Shown: piece by piece, positions 6,619 through 13,913 of the stretch | How the letters are laid out: each line of letters begins with the position of its first letter | Position numbering within the stretch: the stretch's first letter is position 1 | Assembly (NCBI GenBank): GCA_017999215.1 | Contig: JAGOBQ010000041.1 | Span: 1 to 15,071, forward strand | DNA from: Thermoanaerobaculia bacterium | Lineage (GTDB): Bacteria > Acidobacteriota > Thermoanaerobaculia > UBA5066 | DNA length: 15,071 bases | Direction: 5' to 3' | Notes under the pieces: generated by a model | Database searches by the model: none | Told to the model about the DNA's origin: nothing | Seen by the model: the letters and a program-made list of their open reading frames with translations, nothing else | Program-made: the position numbers and the translations under genes

Positions 6619-7862
6619 GAGCCGAATACCTCGCGGACCTTCCCGAGGCCCGCCGCGAGAGCGTCGACCTCCTCGATCGTGTTGTAGAGGCCGAAAGACG
6701 CGCGCGCCGTGGCCGGGAGGTCGTACCGCGCCATCACGGGCTGCGCGCAGTGGTGGCCGGTCCGGATGCAGATCCCCTCCTGGTCGAGGATCGTGCCGAC
6801 GTCGTGCGGGTGGACGTCCTCGAGGACGAACGAGACGACGCCCGCCTTCTCCCGGGCGGTCCCGACGATCCGGAGGCCGGGGATCTCCGAGAGGCGTTCG
6901 GTGGCGTGCGCGAGGAGGGCGCGCTCGTGAGCGGCGATCCGCTCGAGCCCGATCGCCGTGACGTAGTCGAGCGCCGTGCCGAGGGCGACGCCGCCCGCCA
7001 GGTTCCCGGTGCCGGCTTCGAGCCGCGCGGGGAGCTCCGCGTAGGTCGTCTTCTCGAACGAGACGGAGGCGATCATGTCGCCGCCCCCCTGGTACGGAGG
7101 GAGCTTCTCGAGCCACTCCTCCTTTCCCCAGAGGACGCCGATCCCGGTCGGGCCGTAGACCTTGTGCCCGGAGAAGGCGAGGAAGTCGCAGCCGAGGTCC
7201 GCGACGTCGACGCCGAGGTGGGGGAGCGACTGCGCCGCGTCGACGAGGACGGGGACCCCCTTCGCGTGCGCCCGCGCGACGATCTCCTTCACCGGGTTGA
7301 CGGTGCCGAGGGCGTTGGAGACGTGGACGACGCCGAGGATCCGCGTCCGCTCGGTGAGCAGGGCGTCGAGCTCCTCGAGGACGAGGTCGCCGCGGTCGTC
7401 GATCGGGAGGACGCGCAGGCGCGCCCCCGTCCTCTCGCAGAGGAGCTGCCACGGGACGATGTTCGAGTGGTGCTCCATCCCGGTGATCAGGACCTCGTCT
7501 CCGGCCTTCACGAACGCCTGGCCGAAGCTCGAGGCGAGAAGGTTGATCGCCTCCGTCGTCCCCCGCGTGAAGACGACCTCGCGCGTGGAGGCGGCGTTCA
7601 GGAAGCGGCGGACCTTCTCCCGCGCCCCCTCGTAGGCGGTCGTGGCCTCCTCGGAGAGGCGGTAGGTGGAGCGGTGGATGTTCGCGTTCGTCTCGCGGTA
7701 GAAGCGGTCCGACGCGCGGATGACCGCCTCGGGCTTCTGCGTCGTGTTCGCGCTGTCGAGGTAGACGAGGGGCCGGCCGCGGACCTTCCTCGAGAGGAGC
7801 GGGAAGTCGGCGCGGACGGTCTCCACGTCGAAGGAGGCCGGCGTCAGGGTGATGTCGATCAT
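6615..7862 (-). CDS. sufS: SufS cysteine desulfurase
   Basis: SufS is a PLP enzyme that converts cysteine to alanine and leaves a persulfide on its active-site Cys for Fe-S assembly. The 415-residue length fits the family. Visible landmarks are HHSNIVPWQ (131-139), the cofactor Asp in LVDAAQS (206-212), SGHK with the Schiff-base Lys234, and RTGHHCAQP (367-375) with catalytic Cys372. The short loop around Cys372 marks a type II desulfurase (SufS/CsdA), not IscS/NifS. One departure is the N-terminal DSANTTQKP (36-44), where DNAATTQKP is more common. The ATG at 7862 overlaps the sufD stop (ATGA), and the gene's own stop overlaps the sufU start. Confidence 0.96.
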   Translation of the reverse strand: MIDITLTPASFDVETVRADFPLLSRKVRGRPLVYLDSANTTQKPEAVIRASDRFYRETNANIHRSTYRLSEEATTAYEGAREKVRRFLNAASTREVVFTRGTTEAINLLASSFGQAFVKAGDEVLITGMEHHSNIVPWQLLCERTGARLRVLPIDDRGDLVLEELDALLTERTRILGVVHVSNALGTVNPVKEIVARAHAKGVPVLVDAAQSLPHLGVDVADLGCDFLAFSGHKVYGPTGIGVLWGKEEWLEKLPPYQGGGDMIASVSFEKTTYAELPARLEAGTGNLAGGVALGTALDYVTAIGLERIAAHERALLAHATERLSEIPGLRIVGTAREKAGVVSFVLEDVHPHDVGTILDQEGICIRTGHHCAQPVMARYDLPATARASFGLYNTIEEVDALAAGLGKVREVFGS

Positions 7863-9253
7863 CGAGCCCCCGGGACGTCCTCGGAGAGCCAGCCGAGGAC
7901 GCGCTCGGTCAGGTGCGCCCGGAGCGGGTCGAGCGGGACGCGGTCGACGATCTCGCTCGCGAACGCGAGCGTCAGGACGCTCCGCGCCTCGCTCTCCGAG
8001 AAGCCCCGGGAGCGGAGGTAGAAGAGAGCGTCGGCGTCGAGGCGGCCCGTCGCCGAGCCGTGGGTGCACCTGACGTCGTTGTTGTAGATCTCGAGCTGCG
8101 GCTTGGCGTCGACGCGCGCCGTGTCGGAGAGGAGGAGGTTCCGGTTCGACTGGTGGGCGTCGGTGAAGGCCCCGGCAGGGCGGACGACGACCTTCCCGTC
8201 GAACGCGCCGCGCGCCGTCCCCGAGAGGATCCCCTTGTAGCGCTGCTGGCTCCCTCCGTGGGGCCGCGCGTGGTCGACGAGCGTGTGGTTGTCGACCTCC
8301 TGAGTCCCCCGCGCGAGGAAGAGGCCGTCGAGCGTGGCGCCGGCCCCGTCGCCGTGGAGGCGGACTGTCAGCTCGTTGCGGGCGATCCGCGCCCCGACCG
8401 ACAGGACCCGTGAGTAGAGCTGGGCCCCGGGCCCGAGGTGCGCCTCGGCGGTTCCGACGTGGATCGCCTCCGGCGACTCCTCCTGGAGGACCGAGTGGTC
8501 GAGGCGGGCGTGCGCGAGGAGGTAGGCCTCGGTGAGGGCGTTGACGAACGCCTCCCCGGCGCCGCAGTAGGCTTCGACGACGGAAGCCTGCGCGTTCTGG
8601 CCGAGCGAGATCACGACGCGCGGGTGGACGGCGAGCGGGCCGGAGGCGGCGTCGGCGACGTGGAGGACGACGAGCGGCTCGGCGAGGACGACGCCGTCCG
8701 CGACCTCGACCCAGGCGCCGTCCGAGAGGAACGCCGCGTTCATCGCCGCGAACGGGTGGCTCCTGTGAGTGCCGGCGAGGCCCAGCCGCTGCTCGAGGAG
8801 GGCGGGGGGCGCGGCGAAGGCCCGGGAGAGCGAGTCGAAACGGACGCCGGCGGGGAGGCCGTCGACGTGCGAGAGGCCCGGGTCGAGCCGCCCGTTCACG
8901 AGGACGAGCACGTGGAGCCCCTTCCTCTCGGCGGCGAGCGGGCCGAAGCAGGAGAGCGCCTCGCGGGCGGCGGCCGAAGCTGACGGCGAGGCGCCGGGCC
9001 CTGCGCCGGCGGAGAGGAGGTCCGGCAGGCGCCGGGCGATCGCCGCGACGCTCGTGTACCGCCACTCCTCGTCCGAGGGGCGGGGGAGGCCGAGGCGGGC
9101 GAGGGACTCCTGCCCGTCTCGGCGGAGGTTCCGGGCGAAGAGGGGGAGCTCCGCCCCGTCGCGCGCGTCGAGCGCGCGGGACCCGTCGAGGGCCGAGGCC
9201 GTCGCCGCGGAGAGCGCCTCGGCGGCCGGCATGGCGAGGGCCGTCGCGCTCAA
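7859..9253 (-). CDS. sufD: SufD, scaffold subunit of the SufBCD complex
   Basis: SufD pairs with SufB on a SufC dimer to form the SufBC2D scaffold on which Fe-S clusters are built. This 464-residue protein has the SufD N-terminal part (EEWRYTSVA, 62-70) and the beta-helix core ending in QSNRNLLLSDTARVDAKPQLEI (368-389). Cys396 and His398 (VRCTHGS, 394-400) correspond to the functional Cys and His of E. coli SufD. The start is taken as TTG at 9253: it overlaps the sufC stop as TTGA and has GGGAAGG just upstream. An ATG at 9232 would shorten the protein by seven residues but lacks a visible ribosome binding site. The final A of its stop codon lies in the sufS start (ATGA). Confidence 0.94.
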   Translation of the reverse strand: MSATALAMPAAEALSAATASALDGSRALDARDGAELPLFARNLRRDGQESLARLGLPRPSDEEWRYTSVAAIARRLPDLLSAGAGPGASPSASAAAREALSCFGPLAAERKGLHVLVLVNGRLDPGLSHVDGLPAGVRFDSLSRAFAAPPALLEQRLGLAGTHRSHPFAAMNAAFLSDGAWVEVADGVVLAEPLVVLHVADAASGPLAVHPRVVISLGQNAQASVVEAYCGAGEAFVNALTEAYLLAHARLDHSVLQEESPEAIHVGTAEAHLGPGAQLYSRVLSVGARIARNELTVRLHGDGAGATLDGLFLARGTQEVDNHTLVDHARPHGGSQQRYKGILSGTARGAFDGKVVVRPAGAFTDAHQSNRNLLLSDTARVDAKPQLEIYNNDVRCTHGSATGRLDADALFYLRSRGFSESEARSVLTLAFASEIVDRVPLDPLRAHLTERVLGWLSEDVPGAR

Positions 9254-10038
9254 GACGCCTTCCCGGCTCCGACCGGCGCCTCCTCCTCGAGCCAGCCGTA
9301 GCCCTTCTCCTCGAGGAGGAGCGCGAGCGACTTGTCGCCCGTGCGGACGATGCGGCCCTCGGAGAGGACGTGGATGACGTCGGGGGCGATGTAGTTCAGG
9401 AGCCTCTGGTAGTGCGTGATGACGAGCATCGAGCGCTCCGGCGAGCGGAGCGAGTTCACGCCGGAGGCGACGACGCGGAGGGCGTCGATGTCGAGGCCGG
9501 AGTCGGTCTCGTCGAGGATCGCGAGCGACGGGTCGAGGACCGCCATCTGGAAGATCTCGTTCCGCTTCTTCTCGCCCCCGGAGAATCCCTCGTTCACGTT
9601 GCGAGAGAGGAGCGCGTCCTCCATCTCGACGAGCTTCGCCTTCTCCTCGACGAGCGTCAGGAAGTCCATCGCGTCGATCTCGGGGAGGCCGCGGTGCTTC
9701 CGCTGGGCGTTCAGGGCCATCCGGAGGAAGTACGTGTTCGCCACGCCCGGGATCTCGACCGGGTACTGGAACGAGAGGAAGACCCCCTCGCGGGCGCGCT
9801 CCTCGGGGGCCAGGGAGAGGAGGTCCTTCCCCTTGTAGAGGACGGAGCCGTCCGTCACCTCGTAGCCGTCGCGGCCCGCGAGGACGTGGGCCAGGGTGCT
9901 CTTGCCCGAGCCGTTCGGTCCCATGATCGCGTGGACCTCGCCCGGCCTCACGTTCAGGTTCACGCCCTTGAGGATCTCGGTGCCGTCCTCGGCGATTCGG
10001 GCCTTCAGGTTGCGGATCTCGAGGAGGTTCGTCGTCAC
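9250..10038 (-). CDS. sufC: SufC, ATPase of the SufBCD complex
   Basis: SufC is a soluble ABC-type ATPase that drives conformational change of the SufB-SufD scaffold; it is not a transporter. The 262-residue protein shows Walker A GPNGSGKST (40-48), Q-loop Gln91 in SFQYPVEIPG (89-98), signature FSGGEKKRNEI (152-162), Walker B LAILDE (172-177) followed by TDSGLD, and H-loop His209 in THYQRLL. FQYPVEIPG and DETDSGLDIDAL are diagnostic for SufC. The GTG start at 10038 lies two bases after the sufB stop and gives the expected N-terminus MTTNLLEIRNL. The open frame continues far upstream, antiparallel in phase to sufB, but that extension is an artefact of high GC. Confidence 0.96.
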   Translation of the reverse strand: MTTNLLEIRNLKARIAEDGTEILKGVNLNVRPGEVHAIMGPNGSGKSTLAHVLAGRDGYEVTDGSVLYKGKDLLSLAPEERAREGVFLSFQYPVEIPGVANTYFLRMALNAQRKHRGLPEIDAMDFLTLVEEKAKLVEMEDALLSRNVNEGFSGGEKKRNEIFQMAVLDPSLAILDETDSGLDIDALRVVASGVNSLRSPERSMLVITHYQRLLNYIAPDVIHVLSEGRIVRTGDKSLALLLEEKGYGWLEEEAPVGAGKAS

Positions 10039-10040
10039 GT

Positions 10041-11486
10041 TCAGCCCACGCTTCCTTCGAGGCTCACGCCGAGGAGCTTCGTCGCCTCGACGGCGAACTC
10101 CATCGGGAGCTCCTTGATGACTCTCTTGGCGAAGCCGTTGACGATGAGCGACACGGCGTCCTCGTTCGTCAGGCCCCGCTGGCGGCAGTAGAAGAGCTGG
10201 TCCTCCCCGATCTTCGACGTCGAGGCCTCGTGCTCGATCTGGGCGGTCGAGGTCTTCACGTCGAGGTAGGGGAAGGTGTGCGCCCCGCACTGGGACCCGA
10301 GGAGGAGCGAGTCGCACTGGGAGTAGTTGCGGGCCCCGATCGCGGACTTCGCGATCGAGACGCCGCCCCGGTAGGTGTTCTGGCCGTGGCCGGCGGAGAT
10401 CCCCTTCGAGACGATCGTCGACCGGGTGTTCTTCCCGATGTGGATCATCTTCGTGCCGGTGTCGGCCTGCTGGTAGTTGTTCGCGAGGGCGACCGAATAG
10501 AACTCGCCGACGGAGTCGTCGCCGAGGAGGACGCAGCTCGGGTACTTCCAGGTGATCGACGAGCCGGTCTCCACCTGCGTCCAGGAGATCTTCGACCTCT
10601 TGCCGGCGCACTTGCCGCGCTTCGTGACGAAGTTGTAGATGCCCCCCTTGCCGTCCTTGTCGCCGGGGTACCAGTTCTGGACGGTGGAGTACTTGATGGA
10701 GGCGTCGTCGAGGGCGACGAGCTCGACGACGGCGGCGTGGAGCTGGTTCGTGTCGCGCTTCGGGGCGGTGCACCCCTCGAGGTAGGAGACGTGCGCTCCC
10801 TCCTCGGCGACGATGAGCGTCCGCTCGAACTGCCCCGTGTCCGGCTGGTTGATCCGGAAGTAGGTCGAGAGCTCCATCGGGCAGCGGACCCCCTTCGGGA
10901 CGAAGCAGAAGGAGCCGTCCGAGAAGACCGCCGAGTTGAGCGTCGCGAAGAAGTTGTCGGTGTAGGGGACGACCGAGCCGAGGTACTTCTTCACGAGCTC
11001 CGGGTGCTCGTGCACCGCTTCGGAGAAGGAGCAGAAGATGACGCCGACCTTCGCGAGGCTCTCGCGGAACGTCGTGGCGACCGACACGCTGTCGAAGACG
11101 GCGTCGACGGCGACGCCCGCGAGGATCGCCCGCTCCTCGAGCGGGACGCCCAGCTTCTCGTACGTCCGGAGGAGCTCGGGGTCGACGTCGGCGAGGCTCT
11201 GCGGGCCGTCCTTCGTCGACTTCGGCGCGGCGTAGTAGCGGATCGCCTGGTAGTCGATCGCGGGGTAGGAGACCTTCGCCCACTTCGGCTCGGTCATCCC
11301 GAGCCAGTGGCGGTAGGCCTTCAGGCGCCAGTCGAGGAGCCACTGAGGCTCCCTCTTCTTCGCCGAGATGGCCGCCACGATCTCTTCGGAGAGACCGGGC
11401 GGGAAGACGTCGGACTCGATCTCCGTGACGAAGCCGTGGCGGTATTCCTGGCTCGTCAGCTCGGAGAGGACTTCGTTCGAGCTCAT
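10041..11486 (-). CDS. sufB: SufB, scaffold subunit of the SufBCD complex
   Basis: SufB is the main scaffold protein where nascent Fe-S clusters form. The 481-residue length is normal. Diagnostic stretches include WLLDWRLKAYRHW (49-61), CSFSEAVHEHPELV (152-165), KISWTQVETGSSITWKYPSC (299-318) and GEDQLFYCRQRGL (427-439). By alignment from memory with E. coli SufB, Cys391 (in YSQCDSLL) matches the sulfur-accepting Cys405, and His419 and Glu420 (IEHE) match His433 and Glu434, so the active core is intact. The ATG at 11486 overlaps the regulator's stop (ATGA). This gene immediately follows the Rrf2 regulator and starts the structural part of the operon. Confidence 0.97.
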   Translation of the reverse strand: MSSNEVLSELTSQEYRHGFVTEIESDVFPPGLSEEIVAAISAKKREPQWLLDWRLKAYRHWLGMTEPKWAKVSYPAIDYQAIRYYAAPKSTKDGPQSLADVDPELLRTYEKLGVPLEERAILAGVAVDAVFDSVSVATTFRESLAKVGVIFCSFSEAVHEHPELVKKYLGSVVPYTDNFFATLNSAVFSDGSFCFVPKGVRCPMELSTYFRINQPDTGQFERTLIVAEEGAHVSYLEGCTAPKRDTNQLHAAVVELVALDDASIKYSTVQNWYPGDKDGKGGIYNFVTKRGKCAGKRSKISWTQVETGSSITWKYPSCVLLGDDSVGEFYSVALANNYQQADTGTKMIHIGKNTRSTIVSKGISAGHGQNTYRGGVSIAKSAIGARNYSQCDSLLLGSQCGAHTFPYLDVKTSTAQIEHEASTSKIGEDQLFYCRQRGLTNEDAVSLIVNGFAKRVIKELPMEFAVEATKLLGVSLEGSVG

Positions 11487-11953
11487 GAAGCGATGCTCCT
11501 GGGGGCGGAATCGACCGCCGGAAGCGGGGACCCGGTGCGGGTCGTCGCCGGCGACGCCGGGCGCGTCATGTCGGCGAGCGTCAGGCGCGAGAGCGCGTCC
11601 TGGATGACGTCGTTCACGGCTTTCCAGTTCGGGCGGGCGGGGCAGCCCCGCTCGTGGGCGCAGGTCCCGGGCAGGCTGCACTCCGTGATCGCGAGCGGCC
11701 CTTCGAGCGCCTCGATGATCGCGGAGACCGGGATCTCCTCCGGCGCCCTCGAGAGCGCGTAGCCCCCCTTCGTCCCGCGCTGGGAGACGAGGAGGCCCGC
11801 CTTCAGCAGCGTCTTCAGGAGCTTCACGACCGTCGGCTGCGGGATCTCCGTCCGGACGGAGAGCTCGCGCGCGCTGATCCCCTGCGCCGGCTCGTGCGCG
11901 AACGTCGTCAGGAGGACGACGCCGTAGTCGGTGAGCTTGTTCATCCTGATCAT
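11483..11953 (-). CDS. Rrf2/IscR-type Fe-S-sensing repressor of the suf operon
   Basis: This 156-residue protein is a winged helix-turn-helix regulator of the Rrf2 family (NKLTDYGVVLLT at the start; recognition region PQPTVVKLLKTLLKAGLL at 38-55; RGTKGGYAL wing at 59-67). Cys92, Cys98 and Cys104 have the C-X5-C-X5-C spacing of E. coli IscR, so a 2Fe-2S cluster is likely and the protein probably reports Fe-S or oxidative status. As first gene of the suf operon it should repress its own promoter. The C-terminal 30 residues are Thr/Ser/Pro-rich and non-conserved. Start choice is uncertain: ATG at 11953 or ATG at 11944, the latter giving MNKLTDY, closer to the usual Rrf2 N-terminus. The stop overlaps the sufB ATG. 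Confidence 0.92.
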   Translation of the reverse strand: MIRMNKLTDYGVVLLTTFAHEPAQGISARELSVRTEIPQPTVVKLLKTLLKAGLLVSQRGTKGGYALSRAPEEIPVSAIIEALEGPLAITECSLPGTCAHERGCPARPNWKAVNDVIQDALSRLTLADMTRPASPATTRTGSPLPAVDSAPRSIAS

Positions 11954-11976
11954 GGCCGTCGACCTGCTCCGCTCCT

Positions 11977-12005
11977 TCCTAATCGAGACGATGGCTCAAT
12001 TAGGA
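11977..12005. repeat. 29-base inverted repeat in the iscR-suf leader (second operator or hairpin)
   Basis: On the minus strand TCCTAATTGAG and CTCGATTAGGA are 11-base arms matching at ten positions, separated by seven bases. The repeat lies just after the predicted transcription start and about 24 bases before the ATG at 11953. It could be a second regulator site or an RNA hairpin whose 3' arm runs into the purine-rich AGGAAGGAGC upstream of the gene. Confidence 0.65.
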
Positions 12006-12007
12006 CC

Positions 12008-12028
12008 ACGGAAGTACTGTATTTCCGT
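12008..12028. promoter_or_regulatory. palindromic operator on the suf promoter -10 element
   Basis: On the minus strand ACGGAAATAC and GTACTTCCGT flank a central A and match as inverted repeats at nine of ten positions. The palindrome fully covers the -10 element TACAGT and the predicted start point, the usual place for a repressor. The adjacent Rrf2 regulator is the obvious candidate to bind it. The sequence does not match the E. coli IscR type 1 or type 2 consensus as I recall it. Confidence 0.6.
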
Positions 12029-12044
12029 ATGGCGGAGGTGTCAA
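12016..12044 (-). promoter_or_regulatory. sigma70-like promoter of the iscR-suf operon
   Basis: TTGACA (12044 to 12039), a 17-base spacer and TACAGT (12021 to 12016) form a near-consensus promoter reading into the Rrf2 gene. The expected start is near 12009, giving a leader of about 56-65 bases. No other strong promoter was seen within the suf genes, so the seven genes are probably one transcript. Confidence 0.75.
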
Positions 12045-12082
12045 GCGCCGCCGGGCCGCGCGGAGGGGGCGAAAGCGGAAGC

Positions 12083-12102
12083 GCCCCGGCTCCTTTCGGG
12101 GC
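12083..12102 (-). terminator. possible terminator hairpin after the M56-TonB gene
   Basis: GCCCCG (12083-12088) and CGGGGC (12097-12102) form a six-base GC-only stem with an eight-base loop, about 30 bases after the M56-TonB stop. It would separate that gene from the downstream suf promoter. No T-run follows, so an intrinsic terminator is uncertain. Confidence 0.35.
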
Positions 12103-12132
12103 CGGAGCGCGGGTTTCGGGGGAGGCGCTCCG

Positions 12133-13470
12133 TCAGGACAGCTTGAAGGCGACCGTGACCGTCAGCCGGACCTTCACGGGCTTCCCCTTCTTCGTCGCCG
12201 GCTTGTAGGTCCACTGCTTCACCGCCCCGAGCGCGGCCTCCGTCAGCATCGGATCGGGGGACTCGACCGCTTCGACCCTCTGGACGTTTCCCTTCGTGTC
12301 GATGACGGCCTGAACGACGACTCGGCCCTGGATCCTGTTCTTCCGCGCCTCCTCGGGGTAGGTCGGCTGAACGCGCTGGATCTCCACCGGTTCCTTCACG
12401 TCGCCGCCGACCTTGAGGATCTCGTCGTCGCCGCCGACCCCTTCGGCGACTCCTCCCCGGACGCCCTCCCGGACGGCGTCGGACGGGCTCGCAGGTGCGG
12501 CGACGGGCCCCGGATCGGGCGTTCCGCCGTGGCCCCCGAACGGGACGGTGGCGGCCCCCGCGGCGCCGACGAGGAGGAGGAAGGCCGCCGCGGCGGTCGT
12601 GGCGAGGACGAGCTTCCTGCGTGACATGGGAGCCTCCTTTACGAGATGGGCCACCCTCCGGAGGAGGTGGCTCCGCGAGAGGAAGGGAAGCGCCCCCGAA
12701 GGGGCCTCCTGGGCGAACGCGGCGAGGCGGGCGAGCGCGCGGAGATACGAGCGGCGGTCTCCGGTGGAGCGGACGACGGCCCTGTCGATCGCCTGCTCCC
12801 GCGCCAGCGAGATGCCCGAGAGGAGCCCCCACGCCGCCGGCTGCGACCAGAGGAGCGCCCGGGCGAGCTCCTCGAAGAGGACGGCCCAGGAATCTCGTTG
12901 CCGGACGTGCAGGAGCTCGTGGAGGGCGACGGCTTCCTGCTCGGGCGGCTCGAGGGCGGCGAAGCGCTCGGGGAAGACGATCGCGGGGCGGCGCCACCCG
13001 AGCGCGACGGGCGACACGACCTCGGCGGAGACGAGGAGGTCGGCCCGAGCGCCGGCGCGCGCGACCGCCGAGACGACGGCGGAGGGAACGGGGGAGAGCG
13101 GCCGCGCTCGCCGTCGGAGGGCTCTGAGGCGGAGGAGCCCCGCTCCGAGCCAGGCGAGTCGGAGCAGGGCCCCGGCGACGAGAGCGGCGAGGACGAGGGC
13201 CTCGGCGGAGAGAGCGCGCGTCGGCGAGTCCGTATCGGCGGCGAGAACGAAGGAGAACGCCGTCCGGACGACGACGCCACCCGTCCCTCCCGAGGGAGCC
13301 GGAGGCTGCAGGAGGGGGAGGGCGAGGGCGGCGGCGAGAGCAGCCTGCGCGATCCGGAGCCGCGCCTCCGGGTCGCGCAGCCGGACCGCGGCGGGGGCGA
13401 CGAGGGCCGCGGCGAGGAGGAGACCGGCCTGGAGCCACCAGGAGACGAGGTCGACGAGGAGGGGCGTCAC
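12133..13470 (-). CDS. M56 (BlaR1-like) metallopeptidase with C-terminal TonB domain
   Basis: This 445-residue protein is a membrane-embedded zinc peptidase of the BlaR1/MecR1 family fused to a TonB domain. Membrane segments lie at about 7-28, 38-55, 88-114 and 287-308. The zinc motif HELLH (184-188) sits in the cytoplasmic part after the third segment, and AREQAIDR (223-230) probably carries the third ligand. A Gly/Pro-rich stretch (about 310-350) leads to a TonB C-terminal domain (about 360-445) with PTYPEEARKNRIQG (369-382) and QWTYKPA (419-425). In BlaR1 the outer domain binds beta-lactams; here TonB replaces it, so the signal sensed is probably different. The GTG start at 13470 overlaps the blaI stop (GTGA). 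Cleavage of the adjacent BlaI repressor is its likely role, by family analogy. Confidence 0.9.
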   Translation of the reverse strand: MTPLLVDLVSWWLQAGLLLAAALVAPAAVRLRDPEARLRIAQAALAAALALPLLQPPAPSGGTGGVVVRTAFSFVLAADTDSPTRALSAEALVLAALVAGALLRLAWLGAGLLRLRALRRRARPLSPVPSAVVSAVARAGARADLLVSAEVVSPVALGWRRPAIVFPERFAALEPPEQEAVALHELLHVRQRDSWAVLFEELARALLWSQPAAWGLLSGISLAREQAIDRAVVRSTGDRRSYLRALARLAAFAQEAPSGALPFLSRSHLLRRVAHLVKEAPMSRRKLVLATTAAAAFLLLVGAAGAATVPFGGHGGTPDPGPVAAPASPSDAVREGVRGGVAEGVGGDDEILKVGGDVKEPVEIQRVQPTYPEEARKNRIQGRVVVQAVIDTKGNVQRVEAVESPDPMLTEAALGAVKQWTYKPATKKGKPVKVRLTVTVAFKLS

Positions 13471-13847
13471 TTCTCGGCCTCCCTCGCGAGCCTCACGATC
13501 TCGTCGAGCTCGCGTTTCGAGATCTTCCGGTCCTCGAGGAGAGCCAGGACGAGCGGCCGCGCGGAGCCCCGAAAGACCTTCTCCACGAAGTCGTCGAGCA
13601 TCCGCGAGACGACGCGTCCCTTCGGGTGCGCCGGCCTGTAGACGAAGGCCCTTCCCGACTCCTCCCGCTTCAGGTGCCCCTTCTTCGCGAGGAGCCCGAG
13701 CATCGTCATGACCGTCGTATAGGCGACGGGGCGGCGGGTCGAGAGGACCTCGTGAACCTGCTTCACCGTCGCGTCGCCGAGCTCCCAGACGACGTGCATG
13801 ATCTCCAGCTCGACCTCGGTGAGGGGACCCGGTCGGGGTTTCGTCAT
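13467..13847 (-). CDS. BlaI/MecI/CopY-family repressor
   Basis: This 126-residue protein is a winged helix-turn-helix repressor of the BlaI family. LTEVELEIMHVVWELGDATV (9-28) and AYTTVMTMLGLLAKKGHL (42-59) are family hallmarks, and the C-terminal helices (about 75-125) would form the dimer and contain the proteolysis-sensitive region. In the family, a partner M56 peptidase cleaves the repressor and frees the promoter; such a partner is encoded next, with GTGA overlap. The ATG at 13847 has no Shine-Dalgarno sequence, and the promoter geometry predicts transcription starting at the ATG itself. A perfect palindrome at the promoter suggests autorepression. The regulon and inducer are unknown, and no beta-lactamase gene is present in the window. 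Confidence 0.94.
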   Translation of the reverse strand: MTKPRPGPLTEVELEIMHVVWELGDATVKQVHEVLSTRRPVAYTTVMTMLGLLAKKGHLKREESGRAFVYRPAHPKGRVVSRMLDDFVEKVFRGSARPLVLALLEDRKISKRELDEIVRLAREAEK

Positions 13848-13862
13848 ACTAAAAATTTAGTA
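13847..13862. promoter_or_regulatory. BlaI-type operator
   Basis: TACTAAAAATTTAGTA on the plus strand is a perfect inverted repeat with seven-base arms (TACTAAA and TTTAGTA) around a two-base centre. It covers the -10 element and touches the first base of the blaI start codon. It stands out as AT-only-rich sequence in a 70% GC region, and its size and place fit a BlaI dimer site. Confidence 0.72.
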
Positions 13863-13882
13863 CTAGAAACTTCGGATGTCAA
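13854..13882 (-). promoter_or_regulatory. promoter of the blaI-M56/TonB operon, probably leaderless
   Basis: TTGACA (13882 to 13877), a 17-base spacer and TAAATT (13859 to 13854) make a strong housekeeping promoter. The start point expected seven bases after the -10 is about 13847, the A of the blaI ATG, so the message would have no leader. The lack of a ribosome binding site agrees. Confidence 0.75.
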
Positions 13883-13913
13883 GGGCGGCCCCCGCGTCGT
13901 CGGGACCGGACAT

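Noticed and set aside
9250..11343. 697-codon minus-strand frame read as one large protein ending in SufC
   Set aside because: Only the last 262 codons are SufC. The upstream part is an out-of-phase reading of sufB, which is certain in its own frame.
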